Origin: Halomonas sp.
GTDB lineage: Bacteria; Pseudomonadota; Gammaproteobacteria; Pseudomonadales; Halomonadaceae
DNA: 44,536 nt
Assembly: GCF_007625055.1 (NCBI RefSeq)
Contig: NZ_VMQS01000004.1
Location: 1 to 44,536, forward strand
Reading direction: 5' to 3'
Shown here: piece after piece, positions 18,223 through 27,671 of the stretch
How the letters are laid out: each line of letters opens with the position of its first letter
How positions within the stretch are numbered: position 1 is the first letter of the stretch
Notes under the pieces: model-generated
The model's database searches: none
Told to the model about the DNA's origin: nothing
The model's input: only the letters and a program-made list of their open reading frames with translations
Translations under genes and position numbers: made by a program

Positions 18223-19146
18223 ATGTACCAGACACCCAAATGCCTGGCGGCTGGCGTACTTTCGTTGGCTATCCTTACTTCTCAGGCGATGCTGACCGCC
18301 CGGGCCGATGATGCGGTCGTGGTAGCGTCGAAAATCGATACTGAAGGTGCCGTGCTCGGGCAGCTGATCGCCCAGACCCTTGAGCGCCAGGATATCCCCG
18401 TGGAAAAGCGCCTTCAGCTGGGAGGCACCAGCGTCGTACGCGGGGCGCTATTGGCCGATGAGATTGACCTTTATCCGGAATACACCGGTAACGGGGCCTT
18501 CTTTTTCGATATGACGGACAGCCCTGTATGGAATGATGCAGACGAGGCCTTCGAGACCGTCAAGCAGCGCGATGCTGACAATGATCTGGTCTGGCTTTCA
18601 CCTGCAAGTGCCAACAATACCTGGGCCATGAGTGTGCGGGGCGATGTGGCTGAAGCGCATGATCTGGAAACGCTGGAAGACCTCGCCGACTATCTGGCCG
18701 AGGGCGGTGAGTTCAAGTTCGCGGCAAGTGCGGAGTTTGTTGAATCTGAACAGGCGCTGCCTGCCTTCCAGTCTGCCTATGGTTTTGAACTTGATGAAGA
18801 CCAGCTGCTGGTGCTCTCCGGAGGCAATACCGCTGCCACCATGCGAGCCGCTGCCCAGCAGACCAGCGATGTCAACGCGGCCATGACCTATGGTACTGAC
18901 GGTGGGCTGAGTGCGCTGGGGCTGGTAGTACTGGAAGATTCGCTGGGCGTTCAGCCGGTTTACCAGCCAGCGCCTGTGATCCGTGCCGAAACTCTGGATA
19001 CTTATCCGCAAATCGAACCGGCGCTGAATGACGTCTTTGCCACCCTGGATCTGGAAACGCTGCAGCGTCTGAATGCTGATGTGGCCGTGAATGGTTTGTC
19101 GGCTGAAGCGGTTGCCGCGGATTACCTTGAAGAAATCGACCCCTAG
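18223..19146 (+). CDS. osmF: osmoprotectant ABC transporter, substrate-binding protein (OsmF/YehZ-like)
   Basis: This is a periplasmic binding protein of the OpuAC/ProX type that should deliver quaternary amines such as glycine betaine or choline to the downstream permeases. The first 28 residues form a signal peptide ending at TARA-DD. The mature protein begins with VVVASKIDTEGAVLGQL and carries the GGTSVVRGALLADEIDLYPEY region typical of this family. I set the start at 18223, since AAAGGAT precedes it and a normal signal peptide follows; the frame extends 23 codons upstream without a better site. The gene order matches E. coli osmF-yehY-yehX-yehW. The exact substrate is not readable, and E. 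coli YehZYXW has only low affinity for betaine. Confidence 0.88.
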   Translation: MYQTPKCLAAGVLSLAILTSQAMLTARADDAVVVASKIDTEGAVLGQLIAQTLERQDIPVEKRLQLGGTSVVRGALLADEIDLYPEYTGNGAFFFDMTDSPVWNDADEAFETVKQRDADNDLVWLSPASANNTWAMSVRGDVAEAHDLETLEDLADYLAEGGEFKFAASAEFVESEQALPAFQSAYGFELDEDQLLVLSGGNTAATMRAAAQQTSDVNAAMTYGTDGGLSALGLVVLEDSLGVQPVYQPAPVIRAETLDTYPQIEPALNDVFATLDLETLQRLNADVAVNGLSAEAVAADYLEEIDP

Positions 19147-19190
19147 GTTATCTGCCTTGAATACCCAAGCAATAGGGAAAAACGCCTGAT

Positions 19191-20399
19191 ATGCCGTTTA
19201 CAGATGCGCCACCGACAGGGGTTCAAGCATGGATAAAAGGGCGCCCGAATGGGGTGATGATGGTTCTGGCCATCGTCATGTTGGCCGCTCTATGGGGCTT
19301 GGACAGCGTCAGTGTTGCTGCCAACAGGATTGTGGCCGGTAGTGGCCATGCCAGCTGGGAGGCCTTTGGTTGGGTGGGGGTGGCGCTGGCGTCACTCCCT
19401 TTACTCTTGGTACTCCTGCTGGCCTGGGCACCGACCTCTTCACGTCTGAACCTGCTGTTACAGTTGGGTGCAATCATCCTGCTGCTGATACTGATGCCCG
19501 TTGGCCTGGTAGTCGCCAGTCACACCCTGATTGATCCACAGTTGCCCCAGGCGCGCCTGAGCGCGGGGGCTGCGTTCTGGGTGGTGCTTTTCTGCGCCAT
19601 GTTGGCGCTGGTGGAGCTGCGCTTGCGGTTGGCATTGCCGCGGTTGTGGATCGCCCTGGTCATGCTGGGAGTAGCGCTGCTTTGGTGGCTATGTGCATCC
19701 TTGTGGCTGGATCGGCTGGCGCTGGTGCAGGAGTTCCAGGCGCGCGAAGCGGCTTTCTGGGATGCCTTGAGAGAGCACCTGGCGATGGTATCGATCGCCG
19801 TCGGGGTCAGTATTGTACTTGGCATCATCCTGGCGCTGCTGATTCGGCGCTACCGGGGTAGTCAGCGTGCTGCCTTTGCGTTACTCAACTTTTTCCAGAC
19901 CATCCCCAGCCTGGCCCTGTTCGGCCTCTTGCTGGCACCGCTTGCCTGGATATCCGCCAATGTACCTTTCGCTGCCAATCTGGGCATTCAGGGTATTGGA
20001 TATACGCCCGCCTTGCTGGCACTGGTGATCTATAGCCTGTTGCCCATGGTGCGAAACACCTTTGTAGCCTTGGAGGCTGTCAGCCCCGATGTGCTGGATG
20101 CGGCCACCGGGATGGGCATGTATCCCTCACAGCGCTTCTGGCAGGTAAGGGTCCCCCTGGCACTGCCGATTCTGCTTGAAGGCATCAGGATTACCGCTGT
20201 TCAGGCCATTGGTTTGACAGCGGTGGCAGCATTGATAGGCGCGGGTGGACTGGGTGCATTCATTTTTCAAGGTTTAGGGCAGGCTGCGATGGATATGGTG
20301 TTATTGGGTGCGCTGCCCATTTTGCTGATTGCGCTGATAGTTGATTCGGGTCTTGGGGCGCTGGGTGAGGCGTTACGCCAGGGGGCAAGTGATGATTGA
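19191..20399 (+). CDS. yehY: osmoprotectant ABC transporter, large permease subunit (YehY-like)
   Basis: This 402-residue inner-membrane permease has more hydrophobic segments than a typical Opu permease. About 190 N-terminal residues form extra helices, and a standard binding-protein-dependent permease domain follows from about residue 195. The ATPase-contacting EAA-type loop is visible as GMGMYPSQRFWQVRVPLALP. Length and two-part build fit YehY rather than the shorter OpuCB type. It starts 44 bases after the binding-protein gene and overlaps the ATPase gene by 8 bases, so the operon is tightly coupled. It would pair with the second permease downstream. Confidence 0.85.
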   Translation: MPFTDAPPTGVQAWIKGRPNGVMMVLAIVMLAALWGLDSVSVAANRIVAGSGHASWEAFGWVGVALASLPLLLVLLLAWAPTSSRLNLLLQLGAIILLLILMPVGLVVASHTLIDPQLPQARLSAGAAFWVVLFCAMLALVELRLRLALPRLWIALVMLGVALLWWLCASLWLDRLALVQEFQAREAAFWDALREHLAMVSIAVGVSIVLGIILALLIRRYRGSQRAAFALLNFFQTIPSLALFGLLLAPLAWISANVPFAANLGIQGIGYTPALLALVIYSLLPMVRNTFVALEAVSPDVLDAATGMGMYPSQRFWQVRVPLALPILLEGIRITAVQAIGLTAVAALIGAGGLGAFIFQGLGQAAMDMVLLGALPILLIALIVDSGLGALGEALRQGASDD

Positions 20400-21354
20400 A
20401 TTACGTGATGTCAGCAAGTTTTTTGATCAGACACCCGCCGTGGAAGCGCTGACCCTGAGCATCCCCAAGGGCAAATTCTGCGCGCTGGTGGGCACTTCTG
20501 GCTGTGGCAAATCGACGACATTACGCATGATCAACCGTCTGCTGACCCACACCCGCGGTCAGATTGAGCTGGATGGCCAATCCATCGACGCCTACGATCC
20601 TGTGCTGCTGCGACGGCGGATTGGCTATGTCATCCAGAATACCGGCCTGTTTCCTCACTGGAATGTGGCACGCAACATTGGTCTGGTACCTCGTTTGCTG
20701 AAATGGCCCACGGCTCAGGTCAACCAGCGGGTTGAAGAGCTGATGGCATTGTTGGGGTTACCGGTCAATGAATTTGCGCATAAATATCCTCATCAGCTAT
20801 CCGGCGGTCAGGCCCAGCGTGTGGGCGTTGCCCGCGCCCTGGCGGCCGACCCGGATATCCTGTTGATGGATGAACCCTTTGGCGCCCTGGACCCGATTAC
20901 CCGGGAAAAACTTCAGGAAATGCTGATGCAGCTGCAAGCCAGGCTGCATAAGACCATTGTTTTTGTCACCCATGATATGGACGAGGCCTTACGTCTGGCG
21001 GATAAACTGGTGGTGATGCGCGATGGCCGTATTGTGCAACAGGGCACGCCGCTGTCGCTGCTACAAAAACCGTCTGATGCCTTTGTAGACTCATTGCTGG
21101 GCGGGCTGGAGCGCGGGCTGAAACAGGCCTCCCTGACCCGGGTAAAGGATCATATGGTTCCGCCGGGCGCGCACTTGGCTGCCCCGCGGGTGACAACCGA
21201 GCAGACGCTGCGTCAGGCACTTTCCCTGATGCTACGCGATCAGTGCGAACGGTTGACGGTAGTGGACCCGCAGGATGAACCGGTAGGGGAGTTGTCGCTG
21301 GACAGGCTGGTCAAGGAGGCATTTCACCCCAAGGAGAGGCCGCGTGATGACTAG
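20392..21354 (+). CDS. yehX: osmoprotectant ABC transporter, ATP-binding subunit (YehX-like)
   Basis: The ATPase has 320 residues and energises import of compatible solutes. Walker A is GTSGCGKST at 34-42, the signature is LSGGQAQRV from 136, Walker B is ILLMDEP ending at 162, and the switch histidine sits in VFVTHDMDEA. The last 60 or so residues resemble a single degenerate CBS-like unit (LRQALSLMLRDQCERLTVVD), the kind of tail that senses ionic strength in some betaine ATPases. The start at 20392 is inside the end of the permease gene, with a G-rich ribosome binding site before it. Confidence 0.9.
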   Translation: MIELRDVSKFFDQTPAVEALTLSIPKGKFCALVGTSGCGKSTTLRMINRLLTHTRGQIELDGQSIDAYDPVLLRRRIGYVIQNTGLFPHWNVARNIGLVPRLLKWPTAQVNQRVEELMALLGLPVNEFAHKYPHQLSGGQAQRVGVARALAADPDILLMDEPFGALDPITREKLQEMLMQLQARLHKTIVFVTHDMDEALRLADKLVVMRDGRIVQQGTPLSLLQKPSDAFVDSLLGGLERGLKQASLTRVKDHMVPPGAHLAAPRVTTEQTLRQALSLMLRDQCERLTVVDPQDEPVGELSLDRLVKEAFHPKERPRDD

Positions 21355-22111
21355 ACCTGTTCACCCAGGTTCGGCCTACCAACCGACCCAGCTGCTGTGG
21401 CCCATGATGTGGCTGGTGCTTCTTGTTGTTGTGGTGCTTGTGATCCCTCACGCGCAGGGGCTGTTCCAATGGCTGGCGCCTGAGGCGCGGGAAGTGATCT
21501 ATCAGCGAGCGGCTTTTACCCAGTTGCTGGGGCGCCATCTGCTGGTGGTCGGCGCAGCAGCCTTGATGACGATTACATTAGGGGTGCTGGCAGGGGTGGT
21601 GGTGACGCGTCAGTGGGGGCGAGACTTTCTGCCCCTGGTGGCCCAGGTCGCTTCCCTGGGGCAAACCTTCCCACCGGTCGCCGTGCTGGCCCTGGCCGTA
21701 CCTGCCCTGGGTTTTGGTACCGTGCCTATCATTGTTGCCCTGGTGCTGTACGGTCTCTTGCCGATTGTACGTAACACTATCGCCGGTCTTAAAGGCGTTG
21801 ACCCCGCCGTCGTCTCGGCGGCTTACGGGATGGGGATGACGCCAGGACAAATCCTGCGTCAGGTGGAGCTGCCACTGGCGGCGCCCGTGATTCTGGCCGG
21901 TATTCGTACGTCGGTGACCATCAATATTGCCACTGCCGCGCTAGGCGCTACCGTGGGTGCCAGCAACCTGGGCGATCCGATTATTGCCGGCATCGTCAAT
22001 GCCAATAATGCCTACATCGTTCAGGGGGCCATGGTGATTGCACTGTTGGCGGTCAGCGTCGACAGTATGTTTGAAGTCTTTCAGCGACGTTTACGTTCAC
22101 GTACACCTTAA
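21347..22111 (+). CDS. yehW: osmoprotectant ABC transporter, small permease subunit (YehW-like)
   Basis: This 254-residue permease is the partner of the YehY-like subunit. It has an N-terminal anchor and a standard transporter core with the cytoplasmic loop AAYGMGMTPGQILRQVELPL. The periplasmic/pore segment GASNLGDPIIAGI is characteristic of the Opu family. GTG 21344 and ATG 21347 are both in frame and both served by AAGGAGAGG; I list the ATG. It overlaps the ATPase gene by 8-11 bases. No convincing terminator separates it from the dehydrogenase genes 131 bases downstream. Confidence 0.88.
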   Translation: MTRPVHPGSAYQPTQLLWPMMWLVLLVVVVLVIPHAQGLFQWLAPEAREVIYQRAAFTQLLGRHLLVVGAAALMTITLGVLAGVVVTRQWGRDFLPLVAQVASLGQTFPPVAVLALAVPALGFGTVPIIVALVLYGLLPIVRNTIAGLKGVDPAVVSAAYGMGMTPGQILRQVELPLAAPVILAGIRTSVTINIATAALGATVGASNLGDPIIAGIVNANNAYIVQGAMVIALLAVSVDSMFEVFQRRLRSRTP

Positions 22112-22242
22112 GTTGAATGCCTTAAAAGGGTTGGCTGCGTTAGTGTCGATAGTGTTGCGTTGACCGATGCTGGGGAAATCCCCTGGCATAAAGGGAAATA
22201 ACCGACAACACTGCCCTCAAAAGGGGCCTGATAAGGATAACA

Positions 22243-23445
22243 ATGATGACACAAGCCACGTATCAGCCGGCCTTCATGACCGGTGATGAATGTTCGATTC
22301 CCACCTTCAGCGTGTTGAATCATGACGGTGCCCTCTATCCAGAGGCCCGGTCTCCTGATTTGCCCCACGATAAAGCCCGCCATATATACCATGCCATGCT
22401 GGCGACCCGGATCCTGGACGAACGCATGATGGCCGCCCAGCGCCAGGGGCGTCTGAGCTTCTACATGCAGTGTACCGGTGAGGAAGCTTCCGTGATTGGT
22501 GCAACGGCAGCGCTCGATGATGCAGACATGATCATGGCTCAGTACCGCGAACAGGGCGCTTTGATGTATCGCGGCTTCAGTTTTGACGAGTTCATGAACC
22601 AGCTGTTCGGCAATCAGCTGGATTATGGCAAGGGGCGCCAGATGCCGGTTCACTACGGCTCACGCACGCTCCACTACATGACCATTTCCTCCCCTCTGGC
22701 AACCCAGATTCCTCAGGCGGCAGGTTATGCCTATGGTCAGAAACTGGCCGGTAAGGGCCACTGTACCCTGACCTTTTTTGGCGAGGGTGCCGCTTCCGAG
22801 GGTGATTTTCACGCCGCACTGAACATGGCGTCGGTGCATCAGGTGCCGGTGATTTTTTTCTGCCGTAATAACGGTTATGCCATTTCAACACCCGCGGTGG
22901 AGCAGTTTGCTGCCGACGGTATTGCTCCCCGAGCGTTCGGCTATCGCATGCACGTCATACGTGTGGATGGCAACGATGTCCTGGCGGTCTATGAAGCGAC
23001 CCGCAAAGCCCGTGAAATGGCCGTGAGGGACAATAAGCCGGTACTGATTGAAGCCATGACGTATCGGCTGGCGGCACATTCCTCATCAGACGACCCGTCA
23101 GGCTATCGCTCAAAGGATGAAGAAGAAATCTGGCGCCTTAAGGACCCGATCCTGCGCATGCGCAAATGGCTTGAACAGCAGGGTTGGTGGAGCGAAGAAG
23201 AGGAAAGCAGCGTCCAGGAAAGCCTGCGCCGTGAGGTGCTCGATACCATGAAGCGCGCTGAAAAGCGCCCCCCTCCCCAACTGGATACCCTGATTACCGA
23301 TGTCTACGCCGAGGTCACGCCGGCGCTGCAGCGTCAGCTTGATGCCCTCACGATGCATCTCCGCTGTTACCCGGAGGCCTATCCCGAAGACGCTCAGTCG
23401 CCAGGGCTGGACGGTAATCAGCAAGACAAAAAGGGAGCACAGTGA
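22243..23445 (+). CDS. branched-chain 2-oxoacid dehydrogenase E1 component, alpha subunit
   Basis: The E1 heterotetramer uses thiamine diphosphate to decarboxylate branched-chain 2-oxoacids from Val, Leu and Ile and to acylate E2. The 400-residue alpha subunit carries the cofactor motif [18 protein letters not shown] ending in CRNN. The active-site loop reads [13 protein letters not shown], closely like the mammalian branched-chain E1-alpha phosphorylation loop. H279, S280 and S290 sit where that enzyme has its catalytic histidine and two regulatory serines. The E1-alpha type with a long N-terminal extension favours branched-chain substrates over pyruvate or acetoin, but specificity is inferred. 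AAGGA is six bases before the first ATG. The beta gene follows at once. Confidence 0.88.
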   Translation: MMTQATYQPAFMTGDECSIPTFSVLNHDGALYPEARSPDLPHDKARHIYHAMLATRILDERMMAAQRQGRLSFYMQCTGEEASVIGATAALDDADMIMAQYREQGALMYRGFSFDEFMNQLFGNQLDYGKGRQMPVHYGSRTLHYMTISSPLATQIPQAAGYAYGQKLAGKGHCTLTFFGEGAASEGDFHAALNMASVHQVPVIFFCRNNGYAISTPAVEQFAADGIAPRAFGYRMHVIRVDGNDVLAVYEATRKAREMAVRDNKPVLIEAMTYRLAAHSSSDDPSGYRSKDEEEIWRLKDPILRMRKWLEQQGWWSEEEESSVQESLRREVLDTMKRAEKRPPPQLDTLITDVYAEVTPALQRQLDALTMHLRCYPEAYPEDAQSPGLDGNQQDKKGAQ

Positions 23446-23446
23446 C

Positions 23447-24424
23447 ATGCCAACCATGAACATGCTTCAGGCCATCAATAATGCCCTGGATATCGCCATG
23501 GCAGAGGATGAAAAGGTGCTGTGCTTTGGTGAGGACGTGGGTATTTTCGGCGGGGTGTTTCGCGCTACCAGCCATCTGCAGGAAACCTATGGTAAAGACC
23601 GCTGTTTCAATACCCCACTGGTGGAACAGGGTATTATCGGCTTTGCCAACGGCCTGGCAGCGCAGGGTGCTGTCCCCGTGGCCGAAATCCAGTTTGCGGA
23701 TTACATTTTTCCTGCTTTTGATCAGATCGTTAATGAAACCGCCAAATACCGCTATCGCTCCGGCGACCTGTTCAACGTCGGTGGATTGACCATCCGCACA
23801 CCCTATGGTGGCGGTATCCACGGCGGGCTTTACCATTCCCAGTCGCCTGAAGCCTATTTTACCCATACTCCCGGTTTGAAAGTGGTGGTACCGCGAGACC
23901 CTTATCAGGCCAAGGGGTTGCTGCTGGCGGCCATTCGTGATCCTGACCCGGTCATCTTCTTTGAACCCAAGCGCCTGTATCGCGCATCAGTGGGCGAGGT
24001 GCCCGAAGAAGACTATCAGCTGCCGATTGGCGAAGCCGAGATCATCAAGCAGGGCAGTGATATTACCGTGGTTGGCTGGGGCGCCCAGATGGAAGTGATT
24101 GGCAAGGCCGTTGAGCTTGCCGAAGAAGCAGGAATTGCCTGTGAAGTGATTGATCTACGCAGCCTCTTGCCCTGGGATGTTGAGACCGTCGCAGACTCTG
24201 TATTCAGGACAGGCCGCCTGGTAGTGACGCATGAAGCGCCCTTGACCGGTGGTTTTGGCGGTGAAATTGCTGCCACCATTCAGGAGCGCTGTTTCCTTTA
24301 CCTTGAATCGCCGATTGCGCGTGTGACCGGTATGGATACGCCTTTCCCGCTGGCGCTGGAGAAAGCGTATTTCCCCGATCATCTGAAAATATTCGCCGCT
24401 ATCCAGCACAGCGTTCATTTCTGA
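23447..24424 (+). CDS. branched-chain 2-oxoacid dehydrogenase E1 component, beta subunit
   Basis: The 325-residue beta subunit forms the E1 tetramer with the preceding gene product. Its N-terminal part ([30 protein letters not shown]) and C-terminal transketolase-like domain ([20 protein letters not shown]) are complete. [20 protein letters not shown] lies in the cofactor-binding region and matches the branched-chain type. I chose ATG 23447, one base after the alpha-subunit stop, with AGGGAG ten bases upstream; ATG 23456 is possible. The start is thus coupled to termination of the alpha gene. Confidence 0.9.
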   Translation: MPTMNMLQAINNALDIAMAEDEKVLCFGEDVGIFGGVFRATSHLQETYGKDRCFNTPLVEQGIIGFANGLAAQGAVPVAEIQFADYIFPAFDQIVNETAKYRYRSGDLFNVGGLTIRTPYGGGIHGGLYHSQSPEAYFTHTPGLKVVVPRDPYQAKGLLLAAIRDPDPVIFFEPKRLYRASVGEVPEEDYQLPIGEAEIIKQGSDITVVGWGAQMEVIGKAVELAEEAGIACEVIDLRSLLPWDVETVADSVFRTGRLVVTHEAPLTGGFGGEIAATIQERCFLYLESPIARVTGMDTPFPLALEKAYFPDHLKIFAAIQHSVHF

Positions 24425-24454
24425 CGTTGCCTGAAGGGTTTTAAGGAGACCGAC

Positions 24455-25708
24455 ATGAGTGATTTTATCTTACCGGATATCGGTGAAGGCATTGTTGAAT
24501 GCGAAGTGGTTGAGTGGCGCGTTCAGGAAGGCGACCTTATTGAAGAAGACCAGCCAGTAGTTGAGGTAATGACCGACAAGGCGCTGGTTGAAATCACCGC
24601 CTCGGAAGCCGGGACGATTACCCAGCTGTATGTGGCCCAGGGGCAGATTGCCAAGGTACATGCGCCTTTGTATGCCTACCGGGCAGAGAGTGAGCCACCA
24701 GGGGAAGAAACCTCCCGTCCTGAGCAGAACGCTGAGCCGTCACACGCTCCGGCTGAAACACCGTCGACACAGACGCCGGGCAGCCCCCCCGGAAAGCCTT
24801 CGCCAACATCGGCACCAGCCGCTGAAACGGGAAGGGTGAAGGGTAAAACGCCGGCCAGCCCTGCGGTTCGCCGTCTGGTGCGTGAGCATGGCCTGGCGCT
24901 GGATGAGATTACCGGCAGTGGCAAGGAAGGGCGGGTGCTGAAAGAAGATGTGCAGCGTTATCTGGATGCCGGCCAAGAACCGCCAGACAAGTCGGCATCG
25001 GCTGGCCCCAGAATCGAGCCGCTACGCGGCGTACGTGCTGCCATGGCCCGCCAGATGGTGGCATCAGCAACCTCGATTCCGCATTTTCAATACGGTGAGG
25101 AAATCGATGTGACTGACCTGCTTGCGTTGCGTGAGCGCTTGAAAGTGCAGGCGGAAGCCCAGGGTGAGCGTTTGACGCTGATGCCGTTTTTCATGAAGGC
25201 AATGGCATTGGCGGTGGCCGAGTACCCAATGCTCAATGCCCAGCTGAATGACAGCGCCGATGAGCTGCACTACTACCCTGACTGCAACATCGGTATGGCG
25301 GTGGACAGCAAGATGGGTCTGATGGTGCCTAACGTCAAGGATGTGGGGGCCAGATCACTGCTGGAAGTGGCGGCTGAGGTCACTCGCCTGACCCAGGCTG
25401 CCCGGGAAGGGCGCGTCGAACAGGCCGACCTCAAGGGCGGTACCATTACTATCTCCAATATTGGGGCGCTGGGTGGCACCTATGCGGCGCCGATCATCAA
25501 TGCCCCGGAAGCGGCAATTGTCGCGATTGGCAAAACCCAGTGGCTGCCGCGCTTTGACGAGAACGGTGATGTCACCGGTCGAGCCATCATGACAGTCACC
25601 TGGGCCGGGGATCATCGCTTTATTGATGGCGGCACCATAGCGCGATTCTGCAATCACTGGAAAGCCAGTCTTGAAGATCCGGAAAGCATGCTTCTGAACC
25701 TGCGCTAA
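24455..25708 (+). CDS. 2-oxoacid dehydrogenase E2 component (dihydrolipoamide acyltransferase)
   Basis: E2 is the core of the dehydrogenase complex; it moves the acyl group from its lipoyl arm to coenzyme A. The 417 residues contain one lipoyl domain (1-75) with the modified lysine at K42 (MTDKALVEI), a Pro/Ala/Thr-rich linker (about 80-125), a peripheral subunit-binding domain (about 130-170, SPAVRRLVREHGL, GRVLKEDVQRYL) and the catalytic domain with DHRFIDGGT near the end. One lipoyl domain suits branched-chain E2. Thirty bases separate it from E1-beta, with AAGGAG upstream. No E3 (lipoamide dehydrogenase) gene is in the window. Confidence 0.92.
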   Translation: MSDFILPDIGEGIVECEVVEWRVQEGDLIEEDQPVVEVMTDKALVEITASEAGTITQLYVAQGQIAKVHAPLYAYRAESEPPGEETSRPEQNAEPSHAPAETPSTQTPGSPPGKPSPTSAPAAETGRVKGKTPASPAVRRLVREHGLALDEITGSGKEGRVLKEDVQRYLDAGQEPPDKSASAGPRIEPLRGVRAAMARQMVASATSIPHFQYGEEIDVTDLLALRERLKVQAEAQGERLTLMPFFMKAMALAVAEYPMLNAQLNDSADELHYYPDCNIGMAVDSKMGLMVPNVKDVGARSLLEVAAEVTRLTQAAREGRVEQADLKGGTITISNIGALGGTYAAPIINAPEAAIVAIGKTQWLPRFDENGDVTGRAIMTVTWAGDHRFIDGGTIARFCNHWKASLEDPESMLLNLR

Positions 25709-25720
25709 GGAGCCGAAAGC

Positions 25721-27580
25721 ATGGCCGAAGCGCCCCTACAGCAGTTCTATATTCCCGAAGACCAGTCGATCTATCTGCTCAGCCATCAGGATGCACGCAA
25801 GCTGAAAGAGTGGGTGGCGCTGTGTCAGGCCCAGCTGGCGCAGCTGGGCTATGAGAAGATCGAGCTGATTGGCAAGGGGGCCTATGGATTTGTCTTTGCA
25901 GGCGTCGCCCCAGGGCCCGGGTGTTATGAAGAGCGCCAGCGGGTGTTCAAGTTCTCACGCATCACCCTGCCTTTGCACCTGCAGGAGCGTCTTGAAGAAG
26001 AGGCGTTCATGCTGGAACAGGTGGAACACCCGCGTATTCCCAGGCTGGTGGGATTCCAGCGGGTGCGCGGTCAATCAATCCTGGTCATGGAGCGCGCGCC
26101 TGGCCTGAATCTTGAGGAAGTCTCCCTGCGCGAGGGGCGGCTGTCGCCCAGGCGGGTGGTCAGGATTGCTCGTCAGCTGGCCGAGGTGCTCATTGCCCTG
26201 CGCCGGGAAAGCGGCCCACGTGGTCGCCCAGTGGTGCATGGCGATATCAAACCCTCCAATCTGGTGTTCAATCCGGAAGATGAATCGATTGCCCTGATAG
26301 ACTGGGGGTCGTCGGTGTTTGCACAGCTGGATGCGCGTCTGCAGTTTGTGGCAGCCAATGTCATGGAGCTGATGTCCTCTGATCTTCAGCAAACCAATGC
26401 CCGCTTGGGCGATGTGTATTTTATTGGTGAAGAACAGCTCAACGGCGCGCTGTCCTCGCCGCGATTTGATGAACAGGGCGCTGCAGGTACCCTCTATGCC
26501 CTGGCCTCTGGCCAATCCTGCCGTTTTGGCTATCGGGCGATTCCGGCAAGATCCCTGGGGTTGCCCGTGGAGTTTGCGCGTACCCTGGATGGCATGCTGG
26601 ATGCCGACCCTGACACGCGTCGGCGTGCCGGGGATCACTTTCTCAAGGCCATGCCCCGCATGGCCAGGCTGGTGATGATTGAACTGCCGGAGCCAGCGCC
26701 CAAGGCGCTGATTCCGGTATGGGCCCGAGCCAGCGGCCGTGAGATAGATACCGTGGTGTATAGCTCGCGCAAGACCTTTCTGCGTGAAGCCCATGTCGAA
26801 GATACCCTTAACACGGTGAACGACGTCCAGCTGGATCGCTATTACAAGCAGTTCATGCAGGGCATGGGCGAGACAGAAAAAGCCTTTCTGGCGTCGGTCA
26901 GCCGTCTGGGCAAATATCCGGTGGTGGGTGGGCTGGCCGTGCGCTGGGAACCTGACGGTGTGTTTATCGATTCGTCGCTGAACCTGCATGACCCGACACT
27001 CAAGCCCGCCTTTGTGCAGGCGGTGAATAACATGGTATGTCTCGCCCGCGCCATCCATCGTCAGGGAGTCTTCAAAAGCTGTCTGTTTGATGCGCGAAAA
27101 ACCCTGCATCTGGACCGTGACAGCAGTGAACAGGCCTTTCAACCACCGCCTGAGATGCGTATTCCCTATGAAGTCAGCGATGTACCTGACATGGAAGATG
27201 ACTCCCGTCAGCACAGTTATTTTGAAGACGGGCCGGACCCGGAAGAGTTGCTGGTGTTACCCGGACCTATCATGGCGACCCTGGAACACCTGAATACGAT
27301 CCACCATACCGGCATGATCATTTTTGAGGCGCTTCCCAGGCACCTGAAGATTCATAGTTATTACCGCCTGCTGGATGCGCGCCAGGAAGGCGCGTTCAGA
27401 CAACACCTCGCCGCTATTCTGGCCGCCGTGCCTGATATTGAAGGGCTGGGGATTTCCGGGTTCATGAAGATGCCCTACAAGGACACCCGGGCCTATACGC
27501 ATATGGCCCACCAGCCAGAGCACTATTATCCCCGAGACCCACGCCAGTATCTGCGCGAGCAGCGATTTGCCCAGCGTTGA
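25721..27580 (+). CDS. Hanks-type serine/threonine protein kinase, linked to the dehydrogenase operon
   Basis: The N-terminal 300 or so residues form a eukaryote-like kinase domain. The glycine loop is GKGAYG at 51-56, the ATP-binding lysine is K77 (RVFKFSR), helix C glutamate is among E92-E94, the catalytic loop is HGDIKPSN at 173-180 (D175, N180) and the metal-binding motif is DWG at 194-196 in place of DFG. So it should be active. The 300 C-terminal residues match nothing I recognise; no transmembrane helix or PASTA repeat is visible, so it is probably cytosolic. It begins 12 bases after E2 with AAGGAG upstream, inside the dehydrogenase operon. A role in phosphorylating the dehydrogenase is an inference from this linkage and the conserved E1-alpha serines. 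Confidence 0.85.
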   Translation: MAEAPLQQFYIPEDQSIYLLSHQDARKLKEWVALCQAQLAQLGYEKIELIGKGAYGFVFAGVAPGPGCYEERQRVFKFSRITLPLHLQERLEEEAFMLEQVEHPRIPRLVGFQRVRGQSILVMERAPGLNLEEVSLREGRLSPRRVVRIARQLAEVLIALRRESGPRGRPVVHGDIKPSNLVFNPEDESIALIDWGSSVFAQLDARLQFVAANVMELMSSDLQQTNARLGDVYFIGEEQLNGALSSPRFDEQGAAGTLYALASGQSCRFGYRAIPARSLGLPVEFARTLDGMLDADPDTRRRAGDHFLKAMPRMARLVMIELPEPAPKALIPVWARASGREIDTVVYSSRKTFLREAHVEDTLNTVNDVQLDRYYKQFMQGMGETEKAFLASVSRLGKYPVVGGLAVRWEPDGVFIDSSLNLHDPTLKPAFVQAVNNMVCLARAIHRQGVFKSCLFDARKTLHLDRDSSEQAFQPPPEMRIPYEVSDVPDMEDDSRQHSYFEDGPDPEELLVLPGPIMATLEHLNTIHHTGMIIFEALPRHLKIHSYYRLLDARQEGAFRQHLAAILAAVPDIEGLGISGFMKMPYKDTRAYTHMAHQPEHYYPRDPRQYLREQRFAQR

Positions 27581-27671
27581 ACCATAGCGCCCAAGCGTCA
27601 ATGCGCAGCGCTTGAACTTTGCCGCCCGACGGGTGAGGCTATCTGTCAGGCTTTCCTAACAGGTACTCAGC

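Noticed and set aside
22151-22212. AGTGTTG and CAACACT around an inner GGGG-AAAT-CCCC hairpin before the dehydrogenase genes, as a riboswitch or terminator
   Set aside because: The outer arms are only 7 bp with 48 bases between, no U tract follows, and no known riboswitch core is seen.
27592-27614. CAAGCG / CGCTTG hairpin after the kinase gene as a terminator
   Set aside because: The stem is only 6 bp with an 11-base loop and no U tract.
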